NCBI RefSeq assembly: GCF_000513275.1
Contig: NZ_CBVJ010000012.1
Location: 1-64,000, forward strand
Length of the DNA stretch: 64,000 nucleotides
Direction of reading: 5' to 3'
Source of the DNA: Paenibacillus gorillae
GTDB lineage: Bacteria; Bacillota; Bacilli; Paenibacillales; Paenibacillaceae
Below the pieces are notes generated by a model, which was not told the DNA's origin, did not search any database, and saw only the letters and a program-made list of their open reading frames with translations. The position numbers and the translations under genes were made by a program. Shown here piece by piece: positions 54,147 through 62,139 of the stretch; positions within the stretch are counted from its first letter, which is position 1; every line of letters begins with the position of its first letter.

Positions 54147-55307
54147 ATGAGAACATTTAAATGTATGATACTTCTCATGCTCGTCATTCTTTGCGGATGT
54201 TGGGATCGTACGGAAATTAATGATCTTGCATTTGTTACAGCTACTGCCATGGATCTATCGGACGATGGTAACATACTATGTTCTCTTCAAGTCGCCATAC
54301 CTTCATCTACAGAAGGGGGAAATCGTGGCGGGGCAAAAGACAATCAATTTTTCATTATTTCCGCTGAAGGAAAAGATGGGAATGAGATTCACCGGAAACT
54401 TCAGAAGAAGAGTTCACGCATATTATTTTTCTCACATCGAAGCGTTATTTTCATTAGTGAACATTTAGCCAGGCATGGAATTGATGATGTGTTAGATATT
54501 TTCACTCATGATCCTAAATATCGATTAAAGACCTATATCATGATTGTGAAAGGAGGAGACGGCCGGGACATTTTGAAAATGAAATATCCTTTCAAGCAAG
54601 TATCAATCGAAGCGGTGAAAGAAATGGAGATTTCAGGACAAGATTTGGCCGTAACATTACGCGATTTTTATATTACGTATGCAAGTGAAGGCGTTCACCC
54701 TGTTATAGGGGCAATCGAGCCAGATAGCTACTCTAAAGATTCCGATAAGGAAATATACAATTTTGCGGGTGCAGGTGTATTTAAAGATTTCAAATTACTT
54801 GGTTTATTGAACGAAAAAGAAACATTAGGGCTGTTGTGGGTGACGAATCAGCTGAAGACCGGTCGAATTACGGCAAAATTACCCCATGGAGGCGAAGTGG
54901 GTATGGTTCTAAACCATACTGACCGCAAAATCATAACGAAGAATTCAAATGATTTTGTACACTTTACGATTCAACTCGAAGGCCAGGGAAGCCTGGCCGA
55001 GAATACTTCCAGTTTAGATATTAACGAACCAGAAAATTTGAATGTCATAAAAAGCGCATTAGAAGGTGCTGCTAAGAAGCAAGTTCAAGATTTTCTCATT
55101 AAAATTCAAAAAAAGTATCAAGTGGATAGTGTAGGTTTTGGCCAAGAACTATATAAGAATAATCCGGAAAAGTGGGCTGTATTGAAAAATCAATGGGATT
55201 CGCGATTTCCGGAGGCCGATATATCCGTCGAGGTGAATTTGACGATAAAAGGGGCTGGAATGATTCATTCTTCATTTGATATGCAGAACAAGGAGATGAG
55301 AAAATGA
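54147..55307 (+). CDS. Spore germinant receptor C-subunit lipoprotein (Ger(x)C family)
   Basis: 386 residues. Signal peptide with lipobox LCGC, Cys 18, and the family signature CWDRTEINDLAFVTATAMD. Domain 1 has FFSHRSVIFISEHLA and domain 3 the long helix KSALEGAAKKQVQDFLIKIQKKYQVDSVGFGQ and WDSRFPEADISVEVNLTIKGAG. It anchors to the spore inner membrane and completes the receptor with A and B. It overlaps the next small gene by 4 nt. Confidence 0.94.
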   Translation: MRTFKCMILLMLVILCGCWDRTEINDLAFVTATAMDLSDDGNILCSLQVAIPSSTEGGNRGGAKDNQFFIISAEGKDGNEIHRKLQKKSSRILFFSHRSVIFISEHLARHGIDDVLDIFTHDPKYRLKTYIMIVKGGDGRDILKMKYPFKQVSIEAVKEMEISGQDLAVTLRDFYITYASEGVHPVIGAIEPDSYSKDSDKEIYNFAGAGVFKDFKLLGLLNEKETLGLLWVTNQLKTGRITAKLPHGGEVGMVLNHTDRKIITKNSNDFVHFTIQLEGQGSLAENTSSLDINEPENLNVIKSALEGAAKKQVQDFLIKIQKKYQVDSVGFGQELYKNNPEKWAVLKNQWDSRFPEADISVEVNLTIKGAGMIHSSFDMQNKEMRK

Positions 55308-55525
55308 TCCTGCAAATAGTAACTTTTGTTGTAGTGATGTTGAGCTTGACTATTTATTATCTGCGACATATCAAACAACCTAAAGCGGCTATTTTATATA
55401 GCAGCTTGATGGGGGTATGTATAATCGTTGGCATTTTAACCATTGCCAAGGTGTATATACCAAGCACAACAATTGTAGCAAGAACCTTATTTGAACCTCT
55501 TGGGAAATTCATTTTACAACAATAA
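55304..55525 (+). CDS. Small membrane protein, likely germinant receptor D-subunit
   Basis: 73 residues with two membrane segments (residues 2-20 and 28-50) and a short C-terminal part. Germinant receptor operons of Bacillales often encode such a two-segment D-subunit of 70-80 residues, which modulates the receptor. The ATG overlaps the gerC stop (ATGA), so it is translationally coupled. Its 3' end overlaps the convergent gerB-type gene by 12 bp. The assignment rests on size, topology and place. Confidence 0.75.
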   Translation: MILQIVTFVVVMLSLTIYYLRHIKQPKAAILYSSLMGVCIIVGILTIAKVYIPSTTIVARTLFEPLGKFILQQ

Positions 55526-56629
55526 AACTAAAGTACAGACTTCTTCCAAAGATTTTTTTATAGAATCAATCATTAGAAGGATAAGAGGTAGAGCTAATTG
55601 TGTAAATAATGCATGGCTCGGATAGGTATATCTAAGATAATGATTTAAATCGGTAGAATAATTTACAAAAACTGAAATCGATCCTAATACGGACAAAATC
55701 GTTATAGGAATTACAAGGTCCTTATACCCTTTAATGTTAAAAAGCTGACCGATACTTAGGCAGATAACAAAGAAGGTAAGAGATATTTTTATAAAACTGC
55801 CCATAACCCATATAGCTACCGCTAAGGCTTCCATGCGCTCAAAGCTTCCTTGAATTCCTATAAACTGGATGACGCTTAATAAGGGGAAAGTCAGTTTTTC
55901 CGTTAAGGGCCCAAATATCATGATCATAGGTATAATAATAATGGCTAGAAGTCCAGAGATAGTAAATAAACCGAAAAAGGAAGCCTTTAAAGCTTTTTTC
56001 GGTTGATTTAAATAAGGGAGAAGCCATCCTAAAATAAAAAATTGACTTAAATAAGCTGCTGGGAAAATTGATCCCTGGAGGACTGGAAATATACCGTTGC
56101 TCAACACAGGACGGAGCCGCTCTGGTTCATATTCTGCAAGCATGAGTATCAAGAGCGGAATCAACAAAACAAACATAACTAAAGCAAGGTAATCGTTGCA
56201 TCTTGCAATCGATTCAATTCCCATATAGACAGCTATGCCGCACAAGAGTGCTAATGATAGACTGAGAACGATGGGAGGACTTCTATGTAATAGAACGGTA
56301 TTTACAAACTGGATATGCTGATTAAGAATAATGAAATTAAAATTAATCCAGTAATATAGAATATACAGCCCCATCAATTTACTTAGCCATTTGCCTACGA
56401 TTTGTGAGCTGTACTGAATAATGGTTTGACCTGGGTAGCGATTAGACAATAGGATCATTACCCAAATATTTATTGACCCGATCAAGACAGAAGGGAATAT
56501 TGTCATCCATGCGTCTTGCTTGGAAATTTCGATTGTTACATTCGGAATGATCAGAATGACTGTTGGAGCTATAAAGGAAAAGAGCAATAGACTAAGTTGA
56601 GTTGGCGATATTTTTTCAGCAGGTGTCAT
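55514..56629 (-). CDS. Spore germinant receptor B-subunit (GerB/GerKB family permease)
   Basis: 371 residues from ATG 56629, with GGAAGGAG upstream; the frame continues 42 nt further without a better site. Ten membrane segments with the family opening KISPTQLSLLLFSFIAPTVILIIPNVT and the NRYPGQTIIQYSSQIVGKWLSKLMG segment. The B-subunit binds the nutrient. It is convergent to gerA-gerC-gerD and overlaps gerD tail to tail, so it must have its own promoter. A compatible receptor could still form. Confidence 0.92.
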   Translation of the reverse strand: MTPAEKISPTQLSLLLFSFIAPTVILIIPNVTIEISKQDAWMTIFPSVLIGSINIWVMILLSNRYPGQTIIQYSSQIVGKWLSKLMGLYILYYWINFNFIILNQHIQFVNTVLLHRSPPIVLSLSLALLCGIAVYMGIESIARCNDYLALVMFVLLIPLLILMLAEYEPERLRPVLSNGIFPVLQGSIFPAAYLSQFFILGWLLPYLNQPKKALKASFFGLFTISGLLAIIIIPMIMIFGPLTEKLTFPLLSVIQFIGIQGSFERMEALAVAIWVMGSFIKISLTFFVICLSIGQLFNIKGYKDLVIPITILSVLGSISVFVNYSTDLNHYLRYTYPSHALFTQLALPLILLMIDSIKKSLEEVCTLVLLL

Positions 56630-56707
56630 TAACTTTCTCCTTCCTTTTTCTTCACCCCTACAGATATACATCCATTATTGCCTTTATTGATATCTCGTAA
56701 ACAAACT

Positions 56708-56751
56708 AAAGGGACATTCAAAATGCGCATCAGCATCTTTAATGTCCCTTT
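56708..56751 (-). terminator. Terminator of the alpha/beta hydrolase gene
   Basis: On the minus strand AAAGGGACATT pairs with AATGTCCCTTT, followed by AGTTTGTTT. It is 8 bp past the stop of the hydrolase. Confidence 0.75.
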
Positions 56752-56759
56752 TCCATTTT

Positions 56760-57614
56760 TCAAATTCCATTATTTTTTAAAAAGTTTAGCATCAGTTCGC
56801 CAATTTCAAGCGCATGTGTTTCTAATGCAAAGTGCCCTGTATCTAATAAATGGATCTCCGCTTCAGGCAGATCTTTTTTAAAAGCTTTGGCACCTGCCGG
56901 AATAAATGATACATCATTCTCTCCCCATACTGCCAATAAGGGAGGCTGATATTGCTGGAGATATTTTTGAAATTGTGCGTACAATCTTACATTAGTTTGA
57001 TAGTCAAAAATTAAGTCTAATTGTTTTTCATCATTTCCCGCACGAGACATATAAGCAATATCAAGAGTATAGCCATCTGGAGAAACGCTGTTTTCTTTTG
57101 TTCCCTGAACATATTGATTCCTAATCGTGTCAGGTGAAAAAGCTGTCCGATAACTTTCTCTTTTTTCTAAAGTAGGATTAGACCAATATTCTTCTCGTGC
57201 TGCCCATTTCTCACCAAGTCCTTCACGATATATGTTTCCATTCTGGCTTATGATTGCTGTTACACAATCTGGACGTTGCATGGCTATACGAAAACCAATA
57301 GGAGCTCCATAATCAAAAACATATAATGCGTATTTAGTCAGCTTTAGTTTATCGATAAACGACATCATAATAGTAGTAATTTGGTCAAACGTATATTTAA
57401 ACTCTTCCCTGTCAGGTGATGAAGAGTTACCGAATCCAGGATAATCAGGAGCGATTAGATAATAATCTTTTTCTAAAACGGGAATTAGGTCTCTAAACAT
57501 ATGGCCAGCAGACGGAAAGCCGTGGAGTAAAAGAATAACTGGTTTTTCTGGATTGCCAGCTTTACGATAAAATACTTCTAATCCTTCGATCTCTAATGAA
57601 TGATAAGTTGTCAC
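56760..57614 (-). CDS. Alpha/beta hydrolase, haloalkane dehalogenase/epoxide hydrolase-like
   Basis: 284 residues from GTG 57614, 7 nt after AGGAGG; the frame extends to 57698 without a site. LLLHGFPSAGHMFRDLIP is the oxyanion region, APDYPGFGNSS the strand-4 motif, and VFDYGAPIGFR places the nucleophile at Asp 101. A Ser is absent there, so an Asp-type hydrolase (dehalogenase or epoxide hydrolase) is likely, not an esterase. GHFALETHA carries the base His. Cytoplasmic. Possibly controlled by the divergent TetR 261 bp away. Confidence 0.88.
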   Translation of the reverse strand: MTTYHSLEIEGLEVFYRKAGNPEKPVILLLHGFPSAGHMFRDLIPVLEKDYYLIAPDYPGFGNSSSPDREEFKYTFDQITTIMMSFIDKLKLTKYALYVFDYGAPIGFRIAMQRPDCVTAIISQNGNIYREGLGEKWAAREEYWSNPTLEKRESYRTAFSPDTIRNQYVQGTKENSVSPDGYTLDIAYMSRAGNDEKQLDLIFDYQTNVRLYAQFQKYLQQYQPPLLAVWGENDVSFIPAGAKAFKKDLPEAEIHLLDTGHFALETHALEIGELMLNFLKNNGI

Positions 57615-57840
57615 ATCATTGCCTCCTGCATATTTACCTTGATTATTCCCCGCTGTCCAACATATATTCACTATTCTTTTGCAGATCTTAGTGATCATTG
57701 CTAAGATGATACAACGTTATTGTAATCATGTAAAATACAGAAATGAGATACCAAATATCAATATTTCATATACCTAAAATGATGGACTATTCATGTCTTT
57801 TTGATTATTATTAGGATCACTCGAGCTGCTCAACACATCG

Positions 57841-57869
57841 TTGACAGGGTATCTATTAAAAGGTAGAAT
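57841..57869 (+). promoter_or_regulatory. Consensus promoter with TetR-type dyad; leaderless start follows
   Basis: TTGACA (57841-57846), 17 bp, TAGAAT (57864-57869). The dyad TATCTA-N8-TAGAAT (57850-57869) overlaps spacer and -10 and resembles the TATCTA-N8-TAGATA dyads at 58505-58524 and 58588-58607. The ATG of the TetR gene begins 7 nt after the -10, so transcription should start at or next to the A of the ATG. Confidence 0.75.
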
Positions 57870-57875
57870 GCGAGC

Positions 57876-58439
57876 ATGAACAAAAATACCGAAGAAGTTA
57901 TTCTAGATACTGCGCAGTCGATTGTACAGGAATATGGGTTTAATGGTTTCAGTTATGCCCACATAGCTAAAAAAGTAGGAATACGCACCTCAAGTATTCA
58001 TTACTATTTTCCCAATAAGGAGGATCTCGGAGAAGCACTGATTGTGAGGTATTACAACAATTTTATGGCTTCAATTGCTCAAATTGATGCCGAAACAACT
58101 GATAATATAGAAAAATTACGAAAGTTCATCCAACTTTATAGTGGTCCAGTTCAGGAATATTGTACTTGTATGGGTGTTATGCTTGCTACTGACCTAGCCT
58201 CGTTATCGGGTCAAACACTAGATGGAATTGCAAAGTTGTTTACAAGCAATTTGGATTGGTTGAAACGAGTATTGGATGAGGGACGGAATGAAGGTCAATT
58301 AAACTTTTCCGGTTCATCGGAGACAGTTGCCCATCAATTTCTTGCATCACTTCAAGGGGCACAGTTATTAGCAAGAAGTTTCCGGGATTACAATAGATTT
58401 AATCTAATTGCGGAAGGACTTATAGCCGCTTTGATTTAA
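57876..58439 (+). CDS. TetR-family transcriptional regulator (leaderless mRNA predicted)
   Basis: 187 residues. Helix-turn-helix at 5-50 (EYGFNGFSYAHIAKKVGIRTSSIHYYFPNKEDLGEALIVRYYNNF) and a ligand domain with a CTCMGV segment (two close Cys, around residue 92). No ribosome site precedes ATG 57876; the -10 hexamer ends 6 nt before it. It should repress itself and, through the same dyad, the NIPSNAP-to-tautomerase operon downstream. The close Cys pair could sense electrophiles or oxidants. Confidence 0.9.
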   Translation: MNKNTEEVILDTAQSIVQEYGFNGFSYAHIAKKVGIRTSSIHYYFPNKEDLGEALIVRYYNNFMASIAQIDAETTDNIEKLRKFIQLYSGPVQEYCTCMGVMLATDLASLSGQTLDGIAKLFTSNLDWLKRVLDEGRNEGQLNFSGSSETVAHQFLASLQGAQLLARSFRDYNRFNLIAEGLIAALI

Positions 58440-58504
58440 CTAAAATTCTTTCCATTCATTTGTACATGTTAACTTTAGTTAATTGAGATGAATGGTTTGA
58501 GTTC

Positions 58505-58613
58505 AATCTATGAATTAGTAGATAGATAAAGTAGCTGATAACGCAGGGTACTGTACGGACTGTGGATTTGTCGAGTTTCATGAATTTTATCTATGAATTA
58601 GTAGATAGATAAA
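58505..58613 (+). repeat. Duplicated operator-like dyad and degenerate gene start
   Basis: A 25-bp sequence beginning ATCTATGAATTAG and ending TAGATAGATAAA is identical at 58506-58530 and 58589-58613; each includes the dyad TATCTA-N8-TAGATA. After the first copy, 58548-58575 resembles the first codons of the NIPSNAP gene (CTGTACG, then TGT-GGATTT) but with mutations and no ribosome site. So operator plus gene start were duplicated and the first copy has decayed. Confidence 0.8.
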
Positions 58614-58645
58614 TAATAAGCAGATTAAGGAGGTGACGACGAAGG

Positions 58646-58972
58646 ATGCTGTACGAATTGCGGATTTATCATATTAATCCAGGTAAGATGCAGGCTATTC
58701 AAGACAGATTCAAAAATCATGTTATTCAGTTATTCGACAACCATGACATGAAGATAACGCATTTTTGGGAAGAATCTGATGGTGATCGCCTATTTTATAT
58801 TGTCGAGCATGAGAATATGGAGCAGCGTAATGTTAATTACGATCGTTTTCGTAATGATCCTGCATGGATTGAAGTGAAAAAAAACTCTGAGATTAACGGA
58901 GCATTAATTCATAAACAAGAGAGCATTTTCATGAAAGATGTATCTTTCTTTGAGAATAAAAAGGCACACTGA
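58646..58972 (+). CDS. NIPSNAP-family protein
   Basis: 108 residues of ferredoxin-like (dimeric alpha-beta barrel) fold. YELRIYHINPGKMQAIQDRF at the start is the NIPSNAP hallmark, and ITHFWEESDGDRLFYIVEHEN forms the second strand pair. No defined reaction is known for bacterial members; they often accompany oxidoreductases of aromatic or quinone compounds. AAGGAGGTGAC precedes ATG 58646. It is the first gene of a plus-strand operon of six. Confidence 0.9.
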   Translation: MLYELRIYHINPGKMQAIQDRFKNHVIQLFDNHDMKITHFWEESDGDRLFYIVEHENMEQRNVNYDRFRNDPAWIEVKKNSEINGALIHKQESIFMKDVSFFENKKAH

Positions 58973-59011
58973 GGAATGCTAATAAAAAAAGATGAAATGG
59001 AGTCAATAAAA

Positions 59012-59551
59012 ATGAAAACTTTGGTAATTGTCGCTCATCCCAACCTCGAAGCATCCAACTGGAATAAATCATGGGTAAAAGAACTGCATAAAAATGATGA
59101 TATTACGGTTCATGAGCTGTACAACACGTATCCAGATGAAAACATTAATGTGGCTAAGGAGCAGCAATTGATCGAGGCACATGACCGGATTATTTTCCAA
59201 TTTCCTCTGTACTGGTACAGCACACCGCCATTGTTGAAAAAATGGTTTGACTCGGTTCTGTTATATGGCTGGGCATATGGTCCGGAAGGCACTAAAACAG
59301 CGGGGAAAGAAATAGGTGTCGCTACTTCCACCTACGGTACTGCAGCATCTTATCAAGCTACCGGGTCCAACCGCTTTACATTAGAAGAAATTTTGCGGCC
59401 GATCGAAGCGCTGGCTGAGTTTATTAGTGCCTCGTATCTCCCTCATTTTTCACTCAACGACACTTCCGATGTTACCGAAGAACGGCTGGTAAAAAGCAGT
59501 CTGGATTATATCCAGCACATTAAAACGGTAAAGCCAGTTGTGGTTAAGTAA
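59012..59551 (+). CDS. NAD(P)H oxidoreductase, flavodoxin-like fold (KefF/YwrO-like)
   Basis: 179 residues from ATG 59012 (TGGAG upstream). TLVIVAHPNLEAS is the FMN phosphate loop, FQFPLYWYSTPPLLKKWFDSVLLYGWAYG the signature of the Kef-associated/NQO-like quinone reductases. The enzyme reduces quinones or similar electrophiles by two electrons from NAD(P)H. It follows NIPSNAP by 39 bp and its stop overlaps the next start by one base. Confidence 0.92.
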   Translation: MKTLVIVAHPNLEASNWNKSWVKELHKNDDITVHELYNTYPDENINVAKEQQLIEAHDRIIFQFPLYWYSTPPLLKKWFDSVLLYGWAYGPEGTKTAGKEIGVATSTYGTAASYQATGSNRFTLEEILRPIEALAEFISASYLPHFSLNDTSDVTEERLVKSSLDYIQHIKTVKPVVVK

Positions 59552-60183
59552 TGAAAAATTTAATTATAGATGTTTTTATAGATACGATTTGCCCGTGGTG
59601 CCGCATGGGAACAGCCAGTCTGCGAACCGCTTTGGAACAGTTGCCTGAAGGAACAGAAGCAACCATTCGCTGGCATGCTTTTCAGCTTAACCCTGGTATC
59701 CGTCCTGAAGGAGAAGATTATCGGGAAGTTATGATTGGTCGTTTAGGCGGTACTGCGCAGTTCGAAGCGAGAATGAAGCAGTATAACCAATATGGGGCGC
59801 ATTTCGGTCTTACATTTAATATGGATATTGTGAAATTCACACCAAATACTTCACGGTCTCATCAACTAATTGCTATTGCTCCAGAGGAGCTGCAAGAGCA
59901 GTTGATAGAGCAAATATATACGGCGTATTTTGAAAAAGGCATTAATATCGGCGATGTCAATGAACTTGCGGAGATAGGACGAGCTGCCGGATTGGCGGAT
60001 GATGCTTCTGAGCTCAAAATTCGTCTTTTGAACGGTGAGGGTCTTGAAAAGGTTGAGTTAGGGCAAAGTGACGCTCAAAAGCTAGGGGTCAGAGGGGTTC
60101 CTTACTTTGTCGTTAATAACGAGATTAGAATTTCTGGATTAAAATCTCCCGATGAATTTATACAAGTATTTGAAAATATGTGA
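59551..60183 (+). CDS. DsbA-family (FrnE-like) thiol oxidoreductase
   Basis: 210 residues, no signal peptide, so cytoplasmic. The redox motif is CPWC in DTICPWCRMGTASL near residue 12-15; a thioredoxin fold with a helical insertion follows and ends with the cis-Pro loop VRGVPYFVVNNEIRISGLKSPDEF. FrnE-like proteins act on thiols of aromatic or glutathione/bacillithiol-like compounds and appear in stress and polyketide clusters. Coupled to the upstream quinone reductase by an ATG/TAA overlap. Confidence 0.92.
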   Translation: MKNLIIDVFIDTICPWCRMGTASLRTALEQLPEGTEATIRWHAFQLNPGIRPEGEDYREVMIGRLGGTAQFEARMKQYNQYGAHFGLTFNMDIVKFTPNTSRSHQLIAIAPEELQEQLIEQIYTAYFEKGINIGDVNELAEIGRAAGLADDASELKIRLLNGEGLEKVELGQSDAQKLGVRGVPYFVVNNEIRISGLKSPDEFIQVFENM

Positions 60184-60281
60184 CCTTGCATTAACGGATC
60201 TGAAATTATCAGATTAATAAAATTTGGAGTCGATGAATCATGAGTTTGTTCAAAAAACTATTTAATAAGGAGACAACACAA

Positions 60282-60899
60282 ATGTCGAAAAAAGTGAATT
60301 TAGCGGTTATCTACTATAGTTCTAATGGTACAAACTTTCAGATGGCTCAATGGGCGGCGGAAGGCGGTCGTAAAGCAGGGGCAGATGTGAAAATTTTGAA
60401 AGTAGCGGAAACTGCGCCACAATCCGTAATTGATGGAAGTCCATCTTGGAAATCACACCTTGAAGAGACGAAAAATATTCCAACTGTGTCTTTAGCAGAC
60501 TTGGAATGGGCGGATGCAATCATCTTTAGCATGCCCACCCGGTTTGGCAATCTTCCGGCTCAAATGAAGCAATTCCTTGATACAACAGGCGGCCTTTGGG
60601 CTCAAGGTAAAACGGTGAATAAAGTTGTGAGTGCAATGACTTCCGCTCAAAACGCCAATGCCGGACAGGAACAAACGATCCTCCAATTGTACACTTCGAT
60701 GTATCACTGGGGTGCGATTGTTGCAGCTCCAGGATTTACGGATCCATCTGTATTCGTGGCTGGCGGTAATCCTTATGGTACAAGTGTCACCGTGGATCAG
60801 AACGGGGCGATGAAGGAAGATGTCCGTGCTGCTGCCGAGCATCAAGCAAAACGTACGGTAACGATTGCAGGATGGGTAATAAATGGTTTAGGGCAATAA
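60282..60899 (+). CDS. wrbA: NAD(P)H:quinone oxidoreductase, WrbA-type
   Basis: 205 residues from ATG 60282 (AAGGAG 8 nt upstream); ATG 60240 is in frame and also has a GGAG, giving 14 extra residues. AVIYYSSNGTNFQMA is the FMN loop, MPTRFGNLPAQMKQFLDTTGGLW the family signature, and GASYQ-like parts are replaced by GGNPYGTSVT near the end. It reduces quinones with NAD(P)H as a tetramer. Third redox gene of the operon. Confidence 0.92.
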   Translation: MSKKVNLAVIYYSSNGTNFQMAQWAAEGGRKAGADVKILKVAETAPQSVIDGSPSWKSHLEETKNIPTVSLADLEWADAIIFSMPTRFGNLPAQMKQFLDTTGGLWAQGKTVNKVVSAMTSAQNANAGQEQTILQLYTSMYHWGAIVAAPGFTDPSVFVAGGNPYGTSVTVDQNGAMKEDVRAAAEHQAKRTVTIAGWVINGLGQ

Positions 60900-60935
60900 T
60901 AAAAGAAGTAACAATAATAAAGGAGTACGAACAAA

Positions 60936-61673
60936 ATGACTATTCAGGGAAAAGTGTTTGTAATAACTGGTGGAAGCAGCGGCCTTGGAAAGGCTATGGC
61001 AATTGAGATGGTGAAGCAAGGTGCTAATGTGGTGATTAATGGACGCCGAGAACAAGCACTGGCTGAGGCTGCAAAAGAAATTGATCCTACAGCAAAGCAA
61101 GTCCGTTTCGTTGCCGGCAACATTGCTGATCCTAAGGTTGCACAGCAAGTAATCGATGAAAGCTTGACCCATTATGGACGTATCGACACACTGGTGAATA
61201 ATGCTGGTATTTTCTTGTCCAAGCCCTTTACAGAGTATACAGAAGAAGAATTTGAAACTTATTTATCCACTAATGTTATTGGATTCTTCCATATTACGCA
61301 ACGAGCGGTAACACAAATGTTGAAGCAAGGAACGGGACACATCGTTACAATAACGACGAGCCTGGTAGATCAGCCTTCTTCTGCAGTTCCTTCGGTACTG
61401 GCTTCACTGACCAAGGGCGGGTTGAAATCGGCGACGAAATCGCTGGCTATAGAATACGCTTCTCGAGGCATTCGAGCCAATGCAGTTTCGCCTGGAGTTA
61501 TAAAAACACCGATGCACGCCATCGAATCACATGAAGCTCTAGCTAAGCTGCATCCAATGGGACGTATGGGTGAGGCACATGAAGTGGTAGATGCTGTTTT
61601 ATTTTTGGAGTCGGCTGAATTTATAACAGGTGAGACTCTTTATGTTGATGGCGGGCAGAATGCTGGCAAATAA
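60936..61673 (+). CDS. SDR-family protein lacking the catalytic tyrosine
   Basis: 245 residues with an intact cofactor site (TGGSSGLGKA; NGRREQA suggests NADP; NNAGIFLS). At the active site the usual Tyr-x3-Lys reads A-S-L-T-K (in SVLASLTKGGLKSATKS): Lys is kept but Tyr is replaced by Ala. The Ser region is ITTSLVDQP. Either another residue acts as acid or the protein binds NADP(H) without classical catalysis. AAAGGAGTACG precedes ATG 60936. Fifth gene of the operon. Confidence 0.88.
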   Translation: MTIQGKVFVITGGSSGLGKAMAIEMVKQGANVVINGRREQALAEAAKEIDPTAKQVRFVAGNIADPKVAQQVIDESLTHYGRIDTLVNNAGIFLSKPFTEYTEEEFETYLSTNVIGFFHITQRAVTQMLKQGTGHIVTITTSLVDQPSSAVPSVLASLTKGGLKSATKSLAIEYASRGIRANAVSPGVIKTPMHAIESHEALAKLHPMGRMGEAHEVVDAVLFLESAEFITGETLYVDGGQNAGK

Positions 61674-61706
61674 ATAATATTGTAAGTGGAGAGGGAGGTA
61701 TATCTA

Positions 61707-61949
61707 ATGCCGATTGTTACCATTCAAGTAACTCGTGAGGGAACTACACCTGATCGTCAATCTGTAACTGCTGAAGAAAAAGCGGAGCTTATTAAAGGGA
61801 TTAGTGAACTTCTGCTAAACGTTCTGAATAAACCGCTAGAATCTACTTTTGTCGTTATCGAAGAAGTGGATACAGATAATTGGGGCTGGGGCGGATTGCC
61901 TGCGCTAGAATATCGTCGACAACTGGCCGATAAAAAGAAGGACCTATAG
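61707..61949 (+). CDS. Tautomerase (4-oxalocrotonate tautomerase family)
   Basis: 80 residues from ATG 61707, 8 nt after GGGAGG. After removal of Met, Pro 1 of MPIVTIQVTREG is the catalytic base. AEEKAELIKGISELLLNVLNKPLESTFVVIEEVDTDNWGWGG matches the family helix-strand layout; the WGWGG end is typical of a hexamer-forming subgroup. It shifts keto/enol double bonds of small unsaturated acids. Last gene of the operon. Confidence 0.9.
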   Translation: MPIVTIQVTREGTTPDRQSVTAEEKAELIKGISELLLNVLNKPLESTFVVIEEVDTDNWGWGGLPALEYRRQLADKKKDL

Positions 61950-61977
61950 TCGCTATTACGTTCAGTAGCGCAACTGA

Positions 61978-62023
61978 AATGGAGCGCACTCCGATGATTC
62001 GGCAGTGCGCTCCATTTTATTTA
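61978..62023 (+). terminator. Strong terminator of the NIPSNAP-tautomerase operon
   Basis: AATGGAGCGCACT (61978-61990) and AGTGCGCTCCATT (62004-62016) form a perfect 13-bp stem with TTTATTT after it. Confidence 0.95.
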
Positions 62024-62053
62024 TTAATATACGAAGAAGGGCTGCTAACAATC

Positions 62054-62081
62054 ATCTATTTATATATAAAAATAGATAGAT
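62054..62081. promoter_or_regulatory. Dyad related to the operon operators
   Basis: ATCTATTT (62054-62061) and AAATAGAT (62070-62077) form an inverted repeat that continues into TAGATAGAT, the sequence found in the operator copies at 58506 and 58589. It lies between convergent gene ends, where no promoter is expected. Confidence 0.45.
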
Positions 62082-62139
62082 GGAATAGACGACAGTAGCA
62101 AAAATTAATTAGCATTGTACGGTGAGCGAATATTTTTCG

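Noticed and set aside
59110-59331. Minus-strand open frame in the quinone reductase gene
   Set aside because: Antisense shadow; the plus-strand frame holds the flavodoxin-fold motifs.
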